Shown piece by piece: positions 12,675 to 27,600 of a stretch of 64,000 nucleotides of DNA. The notes under the pieces were generated by a model that worked only from the letters and a program-made list of their open reading frames with translations, had not been told where the DNA came from and ran no database searches. The position numbers were made by a program, and so were the translations under genes. Every line of letters begins with the position of its first letter. Within the stretch, counting starts at the first letter, position 1. The DNA comes from Dermacentor variabilis (Eukaryota; Arthropoda; Arachnida; Ixodida; Ixodidae): contig NC_134576.1 of assembly GCF_050947875.1 (NCBI RefSeq), positions 52,080,255 through 52,144,254 of the forward strand. The letters are read 5' to 3'.

Positions 12675-15600
12675 CTGAAAACCGCAGAAGCAAGGGCAAC
12701 GTGAATGATGCTAGAATCGCACACAAAAACAAAAACCAGAGATAGCACTAAACCATCTGCACACAAGGGCTGGAAGTGAAGCTTAAAAGCAAAAGGTTAA
12801 ACTAGAGTTCCAACTTCCAACCACTGCGTCACTACTGTGACAGAGGCGAGTTGTAGACGAAATGCATATTTACACAGAAAGGCAAGCTTGATTACATGAT
12901 ATGGGTAAAGAGACACGCGTACGTCATCACTCCCACACTACCCAAAAGCACGCAGCTGTTTGACGCAACATTCTGTTCACATCTCCTGCGATGACCTTGG
13001 GTGTGTGCACAATGTTACGAGCCGCGCAACATCTGAACCCACGTCTGAAGATGGCTTCACCTTTGAACAATGCACGATTGATGCGGCACAGATCTGCGTC
13101 GCATGCCACATTGATCTTCTCAATTCGGCCATTTCCACAGTCGTCGACTAAGCACAGGAAAAATTCCTTTCCCGGTATTTCGCAGCTTGCCGTGTAGCGC
13201 TGCACGAATGTATTTGTGCGACACATGTACGCCAAGCTGCCAATGGGCTTCAGAGCTTTGTACGTAATGCACATGTTCATGCAATGCGTTTTGGTCGCAC
13301 TTGCGCCACGTGAAATGCACGTGGGTGCTATTCACTAGGGTTGAGGATTGGGCAACTTGGTATTGCATTCTAAAACTGGTACAGCGCAACATAGAAAGGA
13401 AGAAACATGCTGAGCCGTCCAGATGAAAGAACCGCGCTCTGTTCTTTCATCTGGCCGGCTCGGCTTGTTTTTTGCAGTTTTTCCATAAAACATGGGTGGC
13501 GCAATGTACGAGCCTGTTCGAGGACAGCTCCGCCGTGTAATAGTTGCTTGTGGTAAACCAATGCTAGCCACTCTAGCTCTGTGGTTACATGCTATCAGTG
13601 ATAAATGAAGTAGCAAACAAAGCTTAAAAAAAGAAGAAGAAAAGCTTCTCAAGCTCGTTGCACATGGCAGCAAGCATGCAGTTTTTCAAAGGAGATAACA
13701 AATTTATTTATGTTTTCTCATGTATGGGCTGCACACACAAAATTCGAACCCACAAATTATGGGAAAGAAATGTGGCTCTTACACGAGAACATACGTAGGT
13801 CCTTTATTTTTTAGAGTTTATACTTTTTGAAATTCCGGAGGTAAAAATCATGTGTTCTGTTTAAAAAAGAAAACTGCAGAGAAATAAAAGGGTCTTGTTA
13901 TCTGGCAACCCAATGTTTGAAATTTCGCTTGTAAGTTTTACAAATGAACAACACAAACAATGGCCTCCTTTTGAATATGAACACACTATTTAAAGATCCC
14001 CACGGTAACCTGTAAAAGCAAAGAGCTGCTCGGAAATCACCCCCCCCCCCCCGCATAACGAACTTACCTCTACAAATACTCATTATTAAACAACATTACC
14101 AAAAAACAGAACATACAGACGGGTTTGATGATCCCCTGTTTACTTTCTTTATCTGCACTTTTTAACAGAAGAAGAAATGCACAAAATTTAGTTCACAGAG
14201 GGGGGTGCTTTGCGGAAGGTGTGATGTTCTTTCTTATGTCATAAGTCCATGTTGACACATTTTTATATGCATTGAAAGCATTTCTGTGTCCATCTTTGAC
14301 CTGACAGACATTTAGTCCTTGTCCGTATTCTTCCTGTTTTACTGGTTCCCAATATATGCTCTTGCAACAAAATTAGACGTATCAGCCACCCTTCTTTGAA
14401 TGTAGTGTAGTTGTGTAAACATCCTCAACGTCACAGCTGCCATTCTCAACAGCAATGTCAGGGCTGGCATTATTTCTCGTTCTAGCACATTACTGCCACT
14501 TATATGTATGCTACTTGCAGGAAATGCGATGCAATGCACTATTACATTCATGTACATGGCTAGCATAAAAGCAACAAGTTTTCGTTCCTTTTCAATGTTG
14601 GTAGGCATTGAAAAAACATATTTCTTATATATGCTCATTTTCACTTGAGCGTTAACTGCAAACGAAGCTTATGCCATAGTCATATATAGTCAACTTCCGT
14701 TAATTAGACCCAGACGGGACCAACGAAATTGATCTAACTATCTAGCGGCTGAAATGAAACAAGATGCAGAAAAAAAAACTGTAAAACACATAACCAATTC
14801 ATTTGGCATTATTCGTCCAATTAAAATGTGGGCCTACTTTGTGTTGAAAGTAAAAAAAACAACATATAAATGACATGAAAGTTCCTAAACAAAGTAGAAA
14901 TATAACATGCACCCGATTTTTTAGCAAGAAAAATAGGCAACAGATGTTGCACAATGGTGGCTGGTTTTCTAAAGTCATCCTCGCCGCAATGCACCCGTCT
15001 TATGCAGCAAAACGTACAAACATCGCAAAGGCAGTTTTGGTTTCATGTCCGATTGCACCCCGCAGGCAATATTGTGCCCAATTTTCTTCGAGATGAAGTG
15101 GGGAAACTATAGAATGAGGTAAATACCATAACCGAACATTGCGGATTATGGTTATTGTTTAAAAATCTTCCTAGGGCAGGCCGAAAATTGGTGCTTCTGA
15201 TGGAATATGATGCATGTTCAATGCACTCACTATCCCCAAAGCTCCACCAAGACAGACGCTTGCACTAAAGTGGTCGCTAGTGGGGTAACCATAAGGACTG
15301 GGCACATGCCTGCTGTCTGGTCAACTTCCAATTATCTGGCGAAAGTCAATTTTAGGATAAAAAAACTAAAGCTTGGGCTACACGAATGCATGGGTGCTGG
15401 CCAGGAACTTCAGCCACGATCGAATTAACAAAAAAATCAACTTAACCGTCATCGAATTAATTGAAGTCAACTGTATACTCTACTGCACACTTAATCTTCT
15501 TCATCTGATTATATCTCAGCCACTTGTTCACAAAAGGTGGGCAGCATTCATTATTTTTGCAAAACCTGCATTAATTGTTATCCTCTATGAAAGGGCCAAC

Positions 15601-18600
15601 TTTGAGGAGATATTGGGTTTAACCTAATCTTTATAAATTTTGTTTGGGGTGAAAAAATAGAAAATTAGCAGGTTCTATCTGAAAACTAAGGACCTTAAAT
15701 GTATGGTATTTCATTACTGCACAAACATCCACTAATGAGGAGTAGGCAGAGGGAGGCATGGCTTGCGGACAAGCGCTGGGAGAGCCAATTGGCTCTTCTC
15801 AACCAAGCCCAGTGAGCCGCTCGTGCCCGTGGGGACCCTGAACTATCACGTGCCTTCTTTTATTTGTTTTCAATTTAGTTTTTACTCACTCACTCATTAC
15901 TGCGCTGCAACTGCCTGCTTCATAACGGGCGAGTATGCGTGTTGGCTTAGAAAAACTTTTTTTTTTCTTCAAAATTTCTCTTGTGGGGATGCGCGACTCT
16001 AGCGCGTCCCCTGATATGTTTTTCCCGCATGGCGCGTCTCCTGTAATCCGGCTTCGCCGCGTGGCCTGCGTGATGCCCGCGGCGGTCGATGTGGTTGGGG
16101 CGCAGTGCGAGAGATGGCGCGAGTGTTGCGTTGCTAATGCCGCCTCACGGCAGGGTTACTTGGGGGCACAGGGGAGGACGGGCTGGCTCTTTCCCGGCGG
16201 GTCGGCGCACGGCGTGGACGTCCCACGCACGCGCGGCGGCCCATACTTCTGCGAGACCGCCTCGCGTGGCCGCCTTCGAACGCATGACCGTTGGCGTGAC
16301 CGAACACGCGAACGACCAGGCGTTGGGATCCAGCATGGGGCGAACATATTCGCTCGTTTTCCGGTCGCGGTGAGTCTGACTTCTAGGTTTGTCGCGCGCC
16401 CATCGGCATGTTTTGTGGATAGCAACTCGGCTAGCAGGCATTGATCTATGAAAGGTGCAATAAATGCCCTTGTGATTGTTTGCACTACTGTGTTGTCGTT
16501 CCTTTGTCCCAAGAGTACGGGTGTGAGAGACCCCACGCTCTAGAGTCTGTTCAAGGAGAGGTCACAATATGTACGCAGCTGTGAACTCCTCTAGGCGCAC
16601 TATGCTTCTTCTATGAAGGAAATACACCTAGTGTACAACTGATCTTGAGATGCCTCTATCACAGTTCTTCAGGAATAGTTTTCATTCTTTCAAATCAGCT
16701 GACAGCATCCTCATTGCATGTTTTTGTTAAATGTAGAAAATTGTTTTCTTATAGCAGAATCTGTCTCGGCATAGTTTACTTAGAGGACTGTAAATGTGTC
16801 GCGTACCCTATCTCCCACCGAAAATGCCTATTTTCGACCCGCCCTAGAAAGATTTTCAAGCAGCAACTGTAGCTCACAGTGCAACCACAGTATTTATTTA
16901 CCAAATTAAAATGTGTGCCTATTTTTTGCTGGAAAATTTAGCTGAACATTGCCTGAGCGGTGAAAGTGAATACGAAACCAAACCCACCTTCGCAATGTTT
17001 GTATGCTTTACCGCATAACAGAAGGGCACTGCGGCGAAGCAGACATTAAGAAATGGCCACCATGGTTTGAACAGTTATTTACAGCACCTACAGTACGCCG
17101 TAGCACTTTCGTGTAAAAGGAATAAAATCCTTCAAAATACAAAGACACATATGCGTAACAAAACACAGATTGATAACAGTTCATAACAGTTCAGAGAACA
17201 ATAAAGATCTTTAATAATCACAATAGGAAACAAATGTTTACGAAAAGTTTAATATAAGTGACAAAAACAGAAAAAGCAACCATGCTCAACTTTGACAAGA
17301 TTTACTGCAAAGAAAGTTCTGAAGCATGAATGAAAATGTTTCGGGGGAAACAGATAACTTGCTGCAGAAACTTATCCTATTCACAAATTTTTTGGAGAAA
17401 GAAAGCACTCTTGAATAACTGATCCTGCATGCAAGCTCTCGCACCTTCAAACAATGGTCCATATTGCCAGGTATGTACGTAGCCTTCTTGCCTTAGCATA
17501 GAACATCTTATAAAAGAGTTAAGTAAATATTTCCACCTACCAAGGAGAGGCCAACCTAGTGCATTTTGGATCTCAAATGTTCTTTTAGAAAAGTCACACT
17601 GGCCTGTGGCAAAATGGGCCGCTCTCAGGTTTACGCACTCCCCTGACGCTTGGCCATTTTTCTTGCTAAAAAATCAGGTGCACATTAAATTTCTACTTTG
17701 TTTAAGAGCTGTATTGTCCTTTCTACGTTAGTTTTCTGCTTTGGATACATAGAAAGTGGGTGCGCATTTAATTCGGGGGTGTGTTAGACTCTGGCAAATA
17801 CTGCCAAATTGCCCAAATACTGCCAGTCTATTTTGGTGTTTCTTCTGCATCTTAATTTGACTTCATGGATAATTCAATCAATTTGTTGGTCCCGTCCGGG
17901 TAAAATTAATAGATGTTGACTGTATTAAATTTCAACATACATGGTATTCTATAGAAAAGAAGTTATAAAAAGTTAAATACTTTGTTATATCAAGGTTTAC
18001 TGTATATTAGTGGTTATGTTATATTTATGAATATAGAGACACTTAGAGGAGGACGTTACGGAGATTTGACATAGCAACATGGCACCCAGTGTCTGCCTTT
18101 GATGTTAGTATTCCTCCCTCCTCATTTGCCAAGCAAGTATGGTTATCATCAGGGCAAGAGCAAAATGTAACAGAATATTACACCCACTTACTGTTTGATC
18201 ATGTGATCGTAGACAAACGATGGAATCACTGTGACCGTGATGACATTGCCTGCACTCTCAATAATCTTCGTTATTTCGGGGTCCTTGATTCCCACCACGT
18301 TCTGGCCGTTCACCTGCAAGGAGCCACAAACAGTCGTTGTGTAAACTGTAAATTCATCTGGTAATCTGTCACATCTTTTCTCTTTTTTTGCATTTCACAT
18401 GAATTGGCTGAAAGAAAAGCAAACGTGGTCTTGGGACTGCAACCTACTTACAGTATACTTGCAGGTGCTACACTTAGGATGCCACATTCATGCTACCTCT
18501 TGCTATTCTAAGGATGCTCAATTTTTGTGTCACTGACATTCGGTTTCCCCACACAGCACACAAGGTAATGCAGAAAGTGATGTTGTAGTTAGTATACAGC

Positions 18601-21600
18601 TATTACGAGAGATGGTGCAAGCTCTCTTACACCACCTGACACCACCTGACAGCATGAATAGTGCTGAGGCAAAGGGAAGCTTATCTACTCTTTTTGACAA
18701 GTGGGCTACAAAAGAAAAAAGTATTGTAATTCAGAATGCAAAACTTGCATTAATTAGAGCAACAAGGTGTGCTAATTTGCAGTGCTCTCACTACTTTAGC
18801 AGACATGGGTCTTTATTCCTTCTTTATATCATCACGGATTTTGACAAAATTGGCAGTGTTATTGATAATGTCTCTGTGATGTTACCATAAAGATTTCCAA
18901 GTTATATCTCAAGAACTTCCCTATTTACAATTTCTTTTTTCTCTGTTTGGGCTTATCCCTAGCCTGAACGACTTGCAAAACGTGACTGAAGACTCGTTCA
19001 GAGTGCTGCGTGTTCCAAAATGAATGGTTGAGTGTGCGACATTCCTAGATTTTGTTATTTGCTACATATTATTTTCCTGTTCTCATCTTTCATGAGGTGA
19101 CTGTACAACAGGCATCTAGATCATGAACAGGTAGCTGAATAATTAATTCAGAAAATGTCACTCTGGAAAAGCAAGAATGTCACACCCTGTCTGCACTTAG
19201 AAAAACATAGGGGGGGGGGGGGGGGAAAGGAGGAATTGTAGCAGACTTAGCAGTTGTGAAGAAATCAATGGGACAAGCTGAGCAGGTGCCAAGAAAATAA
19301 AATGGCTTTCAAAGTTGTATCTTAGATTTCACTTTATCAAAAGGCACCAGGGCTGTAGTCATTGATGTATCAAATGTGGGGCTACTGGAGTGTTTCCCCT
19401 TTAGTCCGAAATGCTAAGACATCCTTCTCCACCACTCTGCGAGGAGCATATTGGCCAGGTTGCAGACCGAATGTTGTACAATTTCCTACAAAGGCACAGC
19501 GGAACCCAGAATTGTACTTGCATACTGCCTTTTTGACAGCTGTCACAGTGGAGCAGGGAAGCTTACCCCATGCAACAAGATGTCTCTGTAGCATTCAATG
19601 CTGCACTTTTGTTTTCTTGTAGCTATGAACACAGGACTGAACAAAGCTTTTCTGCAGCATTTTGAATTTTTTTTCCCGAGGCCACAACTAGGAAAGTGCA
19701 CATCAGAAAGGCACTGGCATACATGCATGCCTTGGAATACAGCACTTATGCAGAAGTCTCGCCTGTGCATTTGTTGCCTAGTGTTTGCACCAGCTACGAT
19801 ATTTTGAGCACATTGTACAAACTTTTTCTCTTTTGAACCTCTTCAGGGCCTGGAGAGCTTATGGAATGCAGTGGAAGGTCTATTATATATTGTCAGTATA
19901 GCCAAATGTAATGTCTTTCTTTAACAGAAAAACTTCCACATTAAATTTTTCGTATCACTTTTTGGGTGCAAATGAAATGAAATAATCAAGCCAAAAAAGC
20001 GAGAATGTCCCAGCCTGCATTGTAGCTGGAAAACCGTGGCAAAAAAATCAATAAATACTTGACATCAATGTGCAATGTGATAGGTCTTGTGCAGAGCCCC
20101 AGTTGCCAATGCATGAAATGTAGAGGTGTGCGAATATCAAAGTTTTCTAATACGAATCGAATACTTAGCATCGAACATGGAATTGAATATAGAATAATGA
20201 TATGCACATGTATTTATTAGCAAGTTGGTTAATTTTAACATGTTGGAACGCTGCAATTACGTTGTCATTGGTAAAAAAGTTAAGCTAGTATACGAAAAGA
20301 TTGTGTATTTGGCTCATGCTAGCTTTGGAAAGGTGAATAACTTCTGCTAGTTGTCCGTTCTTGCCAAACTGTGCCTTAATAGAGTGCATCAATTTCCCGT
20401 AAATTCACAGGCATTTGACCCTGTACCAGTAGTCTTTCATCGAATTGGCTGTCAAGCAATAAGCTCAAGATTAGGGATGGAACCTGCAAAAGAGTGCACC
20501 CTCGCTGTTCGCAAACCTGTGCAACTTGCTACTGAGAGGCTGGCTTTCCAGCACACTTTATACGTGTAGCGGCTAAGTGTGCTTTACAGGCGAAGTTTCG
20601 CTAGCAGCATTAAATCGTAACAAAATTCAGTACAATAACGCCCCAATATTCTTAGATTAGATAGAAACAAATGCTGATAACCGTGTTTGCATTTGTACAG
20701 CCAGCAATATATTCGACCTAATATATGAACATATTATAACATTTATTTTTCGAATTGATTACGAATATCACAAATATTCGATGACATTTGAATATTCGCA
20801 CACCCTTAACGAAATGCTTAGCCGCAGGCTCAAGGAATCTATGCACAATGTGCTTGACCATCGAGGCCGAGGTGCTGATGTGTGAAATGCTTAGCCATAG
20901 GTCTTAGGAAACCGTGCACAATGTTATGAGTATTTATTGGTAAGTTGGAGGCACCGATGCGAGAACTGCTAAGCCGCGGATCTTGGGAGTCTGCAATAGA
21001 TGTGCTTGATCGTGGAGTCAGAGGCACTGATGTGCGAAGTGCTTAGCCGAGGGTTTGACTATTGCTTGCGCTATGTGCACGGTCGCAGATTCCAAAGCAC
21101 CGAGGCTGTAAAGGTTTAGCCATGTGTGGCGTCTGCATCACCAATGCTTGGAATGCTTAGCCACGGGTTTGAAACCTCCAGAAATGGAGGAATAGACTGC
21201 GCTTCTGCGACATGCGCGTCACGCCCGTTTTGGCACTTGTCTGGATTTCGGTGGTCGAGAGCTCACAAGGTTTAAACAAAAAGAGGAGATGACACACCTA
21301 CAGAGTGAACGCGGCCAACCAGAGTCTTCGGAACAACTTTCAATCATTTGCTTTTTGTGCGCTTGTTTCCAAGTGGAGGAGATAGCTGAAGTGGCAAACT
21401 CGAAAAGGGAGAAATGCGCTTTCTTATGAGAAAAAAAAAACGGCATAGCTTAGTTTTGCCATTCTGGAGATATTGCGGTTTGAAAAACAAATTTTTTTTA
21501 CGATTTCCGCAAAAATTTTCACTACCTTGACTGATAGAACAACTTTTTTAGAGCCCTTCTATGTGGTTTCCAGTGAAGATATTTCATAATCACATGGAAA

Positions 21601-24600
21601 AAGTGTTATAGAAACAGAAAATGTGAAAGTTGCGGCCCTTAAGCTGAGCTCACACGACAGAACACATTCTGCCGAATAGCATTATGTGGCTCAGCGCTGC
21701 CCAATCATGTTGCACACAAGCACAAAGCATGTAGGTTGCTGGTGGAGCGATTCAGTGCAGCTTGGCCACATCATGCATGTCCGTCGAATCTGATGCATGA
21801 ATTCAGCTTTAGAAACCACAAAATGTGTCATCTACGAGGAGATGCCTGGTATGACAACCTGCCAATGGGAGTGGGCAGGCCAAAAGCAAAGTACACTTCT
21901 AACAAAGAGTGCCACACAGCAGCAGTCGTGTTCCTATTTTCAGCAAAAAGTCATCTCCTCCTGTTTACACACAGAAGAGATTCCCTGCATGAGCATGTGC
22001 AGTGCCTGGACAGTCATGCGGAATTGCTGGGCTCAATTAAACAGGTATGTCCTCGAGCGTGTAGTTACCCCTTGTTTAGGTGTGCGCAAATGTTAAAAAC
22101 TTCAGATGCAAACCAACTATTCTAAGCTGTCAAATATTTGTTGCTTCCAAATACATGTGATAAAAAGACTTATTGGAGCATCAAAGGAAACAGGGCGATA
22201 AATGCAAGGACTACCATATTTATTCGAGCTTAGGCGATAGTCTTTTTCAAATAATCCTATACCACACTCTAGGGTTGGCTTAGATTCGAGGATTTTAAAA
22301 AATGCCCCAGTTTCTAATTGGGGCATTTGACAGCTAGTGACATCTAGAAAAGTAAATATTGCAGCTGCTACTAGCCGTGTCAATAGCCAACTGAAGCACA
22401 CAAGGGTCGTCGCCATTTTGACCTGTGTCGTATCGGTGACACCAAACCAAATCACACCAAACAGGCGATGCCACATACGAAAAGTTGTGCTAGCCGCAGA
22501 GGTATTGTCAAACATTCAAGCTGGGCGGGACTTCAGCATCGATGAGAAAAATGTCTGTTAGAGGGGGCAACGGGAGATGACTTTTGCGGGTGCCGCAGTG
22601 AGGAGATGATAGCGATAGGGAAGCATGTGATAACAGAGAGGAGCCTTCACTGAGATTGCGCTGTGTTCCGACGTGTATGAACCGTGCTGAACTGTCTGCA
22701 CATGCGTGGGTGCACGGACGCGAGCTTGCGCGCATATGCAAGCGTACAAGGCTAGCAGCGATGATTATGTAGAGTGAGGTCGGCATGTTCATATTAAATA
22801 AATACTGTTTTCATTTTGTGAATGCTGTCCTCAATTTTTTGTTTGGCTTACATTCGAGGTAAGTTTTTAAAATTTTTTTCTGGCTTCGGACATTCATGGT
22901 CGGCTTAGTATCAGGGCCGGCCTAGATTCAAGTAAGTACGGCATTCTGAATGATCACATTGCAGGATAGCTGCGGTTGTTGCGGAGGAACACCAGTTCCT
23001 GAGCAAACGCACAAGGCAGGTAACAGTTGCTCAGTAATTCCAAGCCATTCACCAACAATGGCAGCCTATGTACAAATTTCTTTCTATTTACTTTTTGGAC
23101 AGTCTCATCATGAAGTGTAGTATATCACACTTTTGTTCAACGATTAACAACACCGTATACGCGCATCTGGTAATACATTCTTCCTTTTCTTTTTTATTGT
23201 CATTGTCATGGTGCCCGAAATAACTCAAAGCAGTTCAACATTTACAAGCTGCTCAGTTGTCTGGATGTCTAAATGTGAACGGCGTATAAGCCCCATTTCC
23301 TTTTTTTACCCAAATGCACTCCGTGCAAACTTCATATTTCATGTTGCTCTAGATATGAGAACATATTCTACATTTGATTCAATATTTGGTGGCGGTTTTT
23401 CTCGAATATTCATATTTGATTAGAAAGCTTCACTATTCAAACAACCCTATTCTTTTTTCATACAGATGTGAAAGACACAGCACAAGTGTATCCTGCGTTT
23501 TGTATGTTTTTTTTCTTACGTGTGTACATGTTTAAGCCTGTAAAAATTCATTAATGACAAAGCCCTGCTTTCCAGTATTCTGTGGAAAAAGAGACCTGCC
23601 ATTTCAATAAACCGCAGCTTACTCCCAACACACGAAGCAAAACCCACCTCAAGTAGTTGGTGGTCAACTAGAAGGCCGTTCCGTGTTGCCGACGAGTCCT
23701 TGACGAGGGAGATGATGCGGCCATCTCGGAATGCAAATCCAACATGGCCCGTGCTTGACTTGTGCATTGTCACTGTGCGTTCAAATGGCCTGTGGAATTC
23801 GAATGAAAAAAAAAAAAGTGGTTAATGGGAAGTGGTTAGAACATTCCCATTGGCTGCTGGAACTCAAGCCACAAAGGGCCTGCAATTCACACCTGCTTGA
23901 AGTGCAGAAATTTGTAAACTCTTATTTCTGCACACAGGTTCACAACAAATCTCAAAGTCGCAACATCAACAGAACTGTGCACAAAGCTAAGATTGACTGA
24001 AGCTCGAGTTGCATTGGATTGGTATGGTCTAATGTCTATGCAACACACAGGCTATGAGAGGTGCCACCTGGATTACCATATTTACTCAATTCTAATGATA
24101 ACATATGGATTAGAATACAATTAAAAACAAAAACTGCAATAGTGAGACACACTGTCATTGGCACCGAAAATTCCTCTAGTCCAAACCAATTTAGATGTCG
24201 GCCAAATTGTAGGAGCTGCAGTTGCTACGACACTATGGCTACTCTGTAAGTTAATTTGGTTGTATAATGGTCTGCATGGCATTTTTAAAGGAGCCCCAAA
24301 ACACTTTTCTAAATAATCGTAGAATAATATTATCAAAATCATGCCACTTAACAAATATCTTGACACACAAATTTTTCAAATCCTTCAAGCACAAGCGAAG
24401 CTGGAGGTAGTTATTGGACGAATCAGTCGCTTTCTGTCTTTCATTTCCACTAGCATGCTGGAAGCTACACAGGGGAGACAGCAAGGAAGCACAAGTGCGA
24501 AAGACCCTCTGGCCTCAACATGAAGGTTGAACACGAGACGGCCATGAGCAGCAGATGGAGCAAAAGCCATACCAATGTGTAACTGTTGTGTTTAGACCAG

Positions 24601-27600
24601 ATGAAATAATTTTTCATTTATTTCACCCAAGTGAGCAATAATTGTATTACCAAGAATGTTCTAGTTATCACTAAATATAAAAGGGTCTAAATGCTTGCGA
24701 TGATGCTGCACAACGACATTCTCGAAGCAAGAGCAAGTGATTTTTTACTGCTTCTGATATGGGTTTGCAAATTCTATGCTGCCTGCAGTGCCATAATATT
24801 TGGCTCATGTTTACAGGAACGTCGTTAACAGATCGGCAACGTTCTACTACATTCAAAAAGTGTTTCTGGGCCCCTTAAGGAACGAGCCGTCTTGATGACA
24901 TGGTCTGGGCTGTTGATAACCATCACGAGGCTGCAAAAAGTGACGAGTGATGCCTGGGCGATGCAAAAGATGCAAAAAATTAAGATAATTTCTGGGATGT
25001 TATGCACCAGAACCACAATCTGCACACACTAGTAGAGGACTCCAGAATAATTGTGACTACCTGGAGTTTTTTTTGACACCCAAAGCATTACACACAAGTG
25101 TTTTCGCATTACATGCACATTGGAAAGCGATTGCCATGGCTGGGAATTAAGCTTGCAACTTTGCATTCAGGACCAGAATGCCACAGCCATTAACTTACCA
25201 TGCACTGGTCTAAACAAAGCAAAATACCATAAATTAAACTAATTACATGGCATTAAAATTTTACCAAAAGGCATACACTTCTGCAATTCCCCTCCATTTA
25301 GAAGGGCTTCGGAGTATGCACGAAATGTACTGAGGATGGCCAGTGCTCAGTAAATCTGTACCTAGACGTGTTCTTATGAGCAACGCTACCAAGAACAGAA
25401 GTTAGCTCTCACCGCCTTTTAGGCTAGGCAATTCCCTGCATGATGAGGAAAATCGTGCTAGCACAACCAGAAACCATTCTACATTTCATTGTTACCATTA
25501 TAGGCGTTTTTCCAATTATTCCATCACTTCTGCAGTATGTAACACATTTACAATGATTTCAATGCTGCGAATGCTTTGTACATTGCTCAAATAAAAACGG
25601 CGGTCAATAACAGCACAGTAAGGTTCAGCCTACTTCTAGGGCTTTTAGTTCAGGTTTTCATTAATGCATCTTCTATGTAGGTCAGCTAATTGACTGTGCT
25701 AAGAAAGTATAGTAGAATACTGGATATAATATGAAGTCTCGTTCCAGATATCAGCATGTCAAATTTAAATCTTGTATTTGGGCAGCAAAGTTCACATCTG
25801 TTTAAGCATATTTCTTTAAGTATAGCACATTTAAAATAAATCTGCTTTTCTTTCTTTTGTGTTTATAAATGAAAAATCTTACATTTCATGGCCCCAATTA
25901 GCCTCTACATTACATTCAGGTTTGCATTCCATGCAACAGTTTGCGGTGATCAGTAGCAAATGCTAGCACTCGGTGCAGGTTAACCAGCAAGGGATGTGGC
26001 TGCCTGCAACGCTCACCTGTCCCGGACAGCCATGACGATGCGCTCTGCACTGGCCTTGACGATGAGTGTGTGCACCTTGTCGACCGAATAACCAGCGACA
26101 ACTTCATCGTTAATGGTCAGCAGCTGATCGCCGAAGCGAAGACCTGCCAGGGCTGCTGGGCTGTTGGCTTGGACGAGCACAACAAAGATGCCCTATAAAG
26201 AAACAGGCACACCGCACCAAGTTCATGAGAAAACGCGAGCGCCACACAGGTGCCGTCCACAGTGACAGCAAAAATGCTACCACGAACCGGACGTGAAACT
26301 TGGGCGAGCTGGTAACACACGGCAAACAGGCAAAAGCTGCATGTTTGCTTTATCGCGTGTAAAGTTTACAATATCATTAACTCTTACAGTGCCAACCCAT
26401 TTCAAACCACGCATACCCTACCGCACAGGCCTTCCATGCGGCACAAGGAAGTTACTGAACTAATCGGATTTCTGAAGGTAAAATATACAGAAAAATCGTA
26501 AAGTGCGACTTACACACAACGTACACACATGATAGCGTTGGATTGTAATTTGAATGTACAAGAAAACATAATTCTGTTACACGGAAGCTCAAGCACAAAC
26601 TCCTTTCAATACGGTAGCGCTTTCCAGCTGCCGTTTCAGGTCTTAGTATGAGTGGCGTGGTACCCTCAGTTCCTTGCACATCATCAAAAAAGAACTACAA
26701 AGCTTGCCTTCATGCATAGCATTCGCCACCAGCGTTTCTTGGTGAACATTACGGTTACATAAGCAACAGTTGCCAGGAAGCGTAAGAAGCACTCAGGGTT
26801 CTTTGAATGCTATCGTGCTCCACTCTTAAAGGTGAAGCTTAAGCATCCCCAAAATTTTTGCCACTGAATCCCAATTAGACAACACTGCCTTGATAAATGT
26901 TCGTACCCATGGCCAAATACATGTTTATCTGGCATGATATCATGCGCACAGGCTGCGTCAATGGCAACATGCGCGAAGCAGGGTTCGCGGGCAATCAGTT
27001 GGCAACCACTGCAGACGCGTATAGCAAAACATGGTATGTGCTCATACTGGTAGGAAAGGTGAAAGCTCACGTGCACCTAGTTCCGAACTGATGAATTGGA
27101 GAAACAGTGTAAACTGACTGTGTCGTGGACTCAAGGTCGCATGTGTGACATCTGCACTTCACGATGGTCGAATGCGAGATGCACTTGTGGCCTCGACTGA
27201 TCTCTCCGTCGAAATCCGCCATAGTTTACTCCAGTGAGCACACTGCCTCCATAGTTTACAAAGTAAACTATGGCGCTTCGCTTACTTTGTACTGCCATTG
27301 TGAAGATATTGTTGACATGGCATGAAAGCATATCATTTGTTGCCGACTCCCAAATTCATTAAAATGAATTGTTTTTTCATTCAAATTTGTTTTTTTTCCA
27401 CTGCCGATAATTCGAAAAATTCTGTGGCCCTTTTTCATGCAAGGAAAATCGATCGACGACTGTACTTGTTTGCGTAAAAGGCCGAATTTCAGTACAACGA
27501 AATTTTGACATAAAGCAAATTCACGATTTTACTGACTTCTTTATATCGAGGTTTAACTGTACTTTCAGACATAAACACTACTAGAAAACTGAAACAGCAA

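Noticed and set aside
12927..13280. 117-aa minus ORF in syntenin intron 6
   Set aside because: No domain recognised and it lies in an intron next to the hairpin repeat; kept out as a gene.
15935..16536. Several ORFs of 90-170 aa on both strands
   Set aside because: They all lie in the GC-rich putative solo LTR, where stops are rare by composition.
25127..25205. tRNA-like stretch with a box B-like motif (minus strand)
   Set aside because: Box A is poor and no cloverleaf can be drawn; at most an old SINE head.
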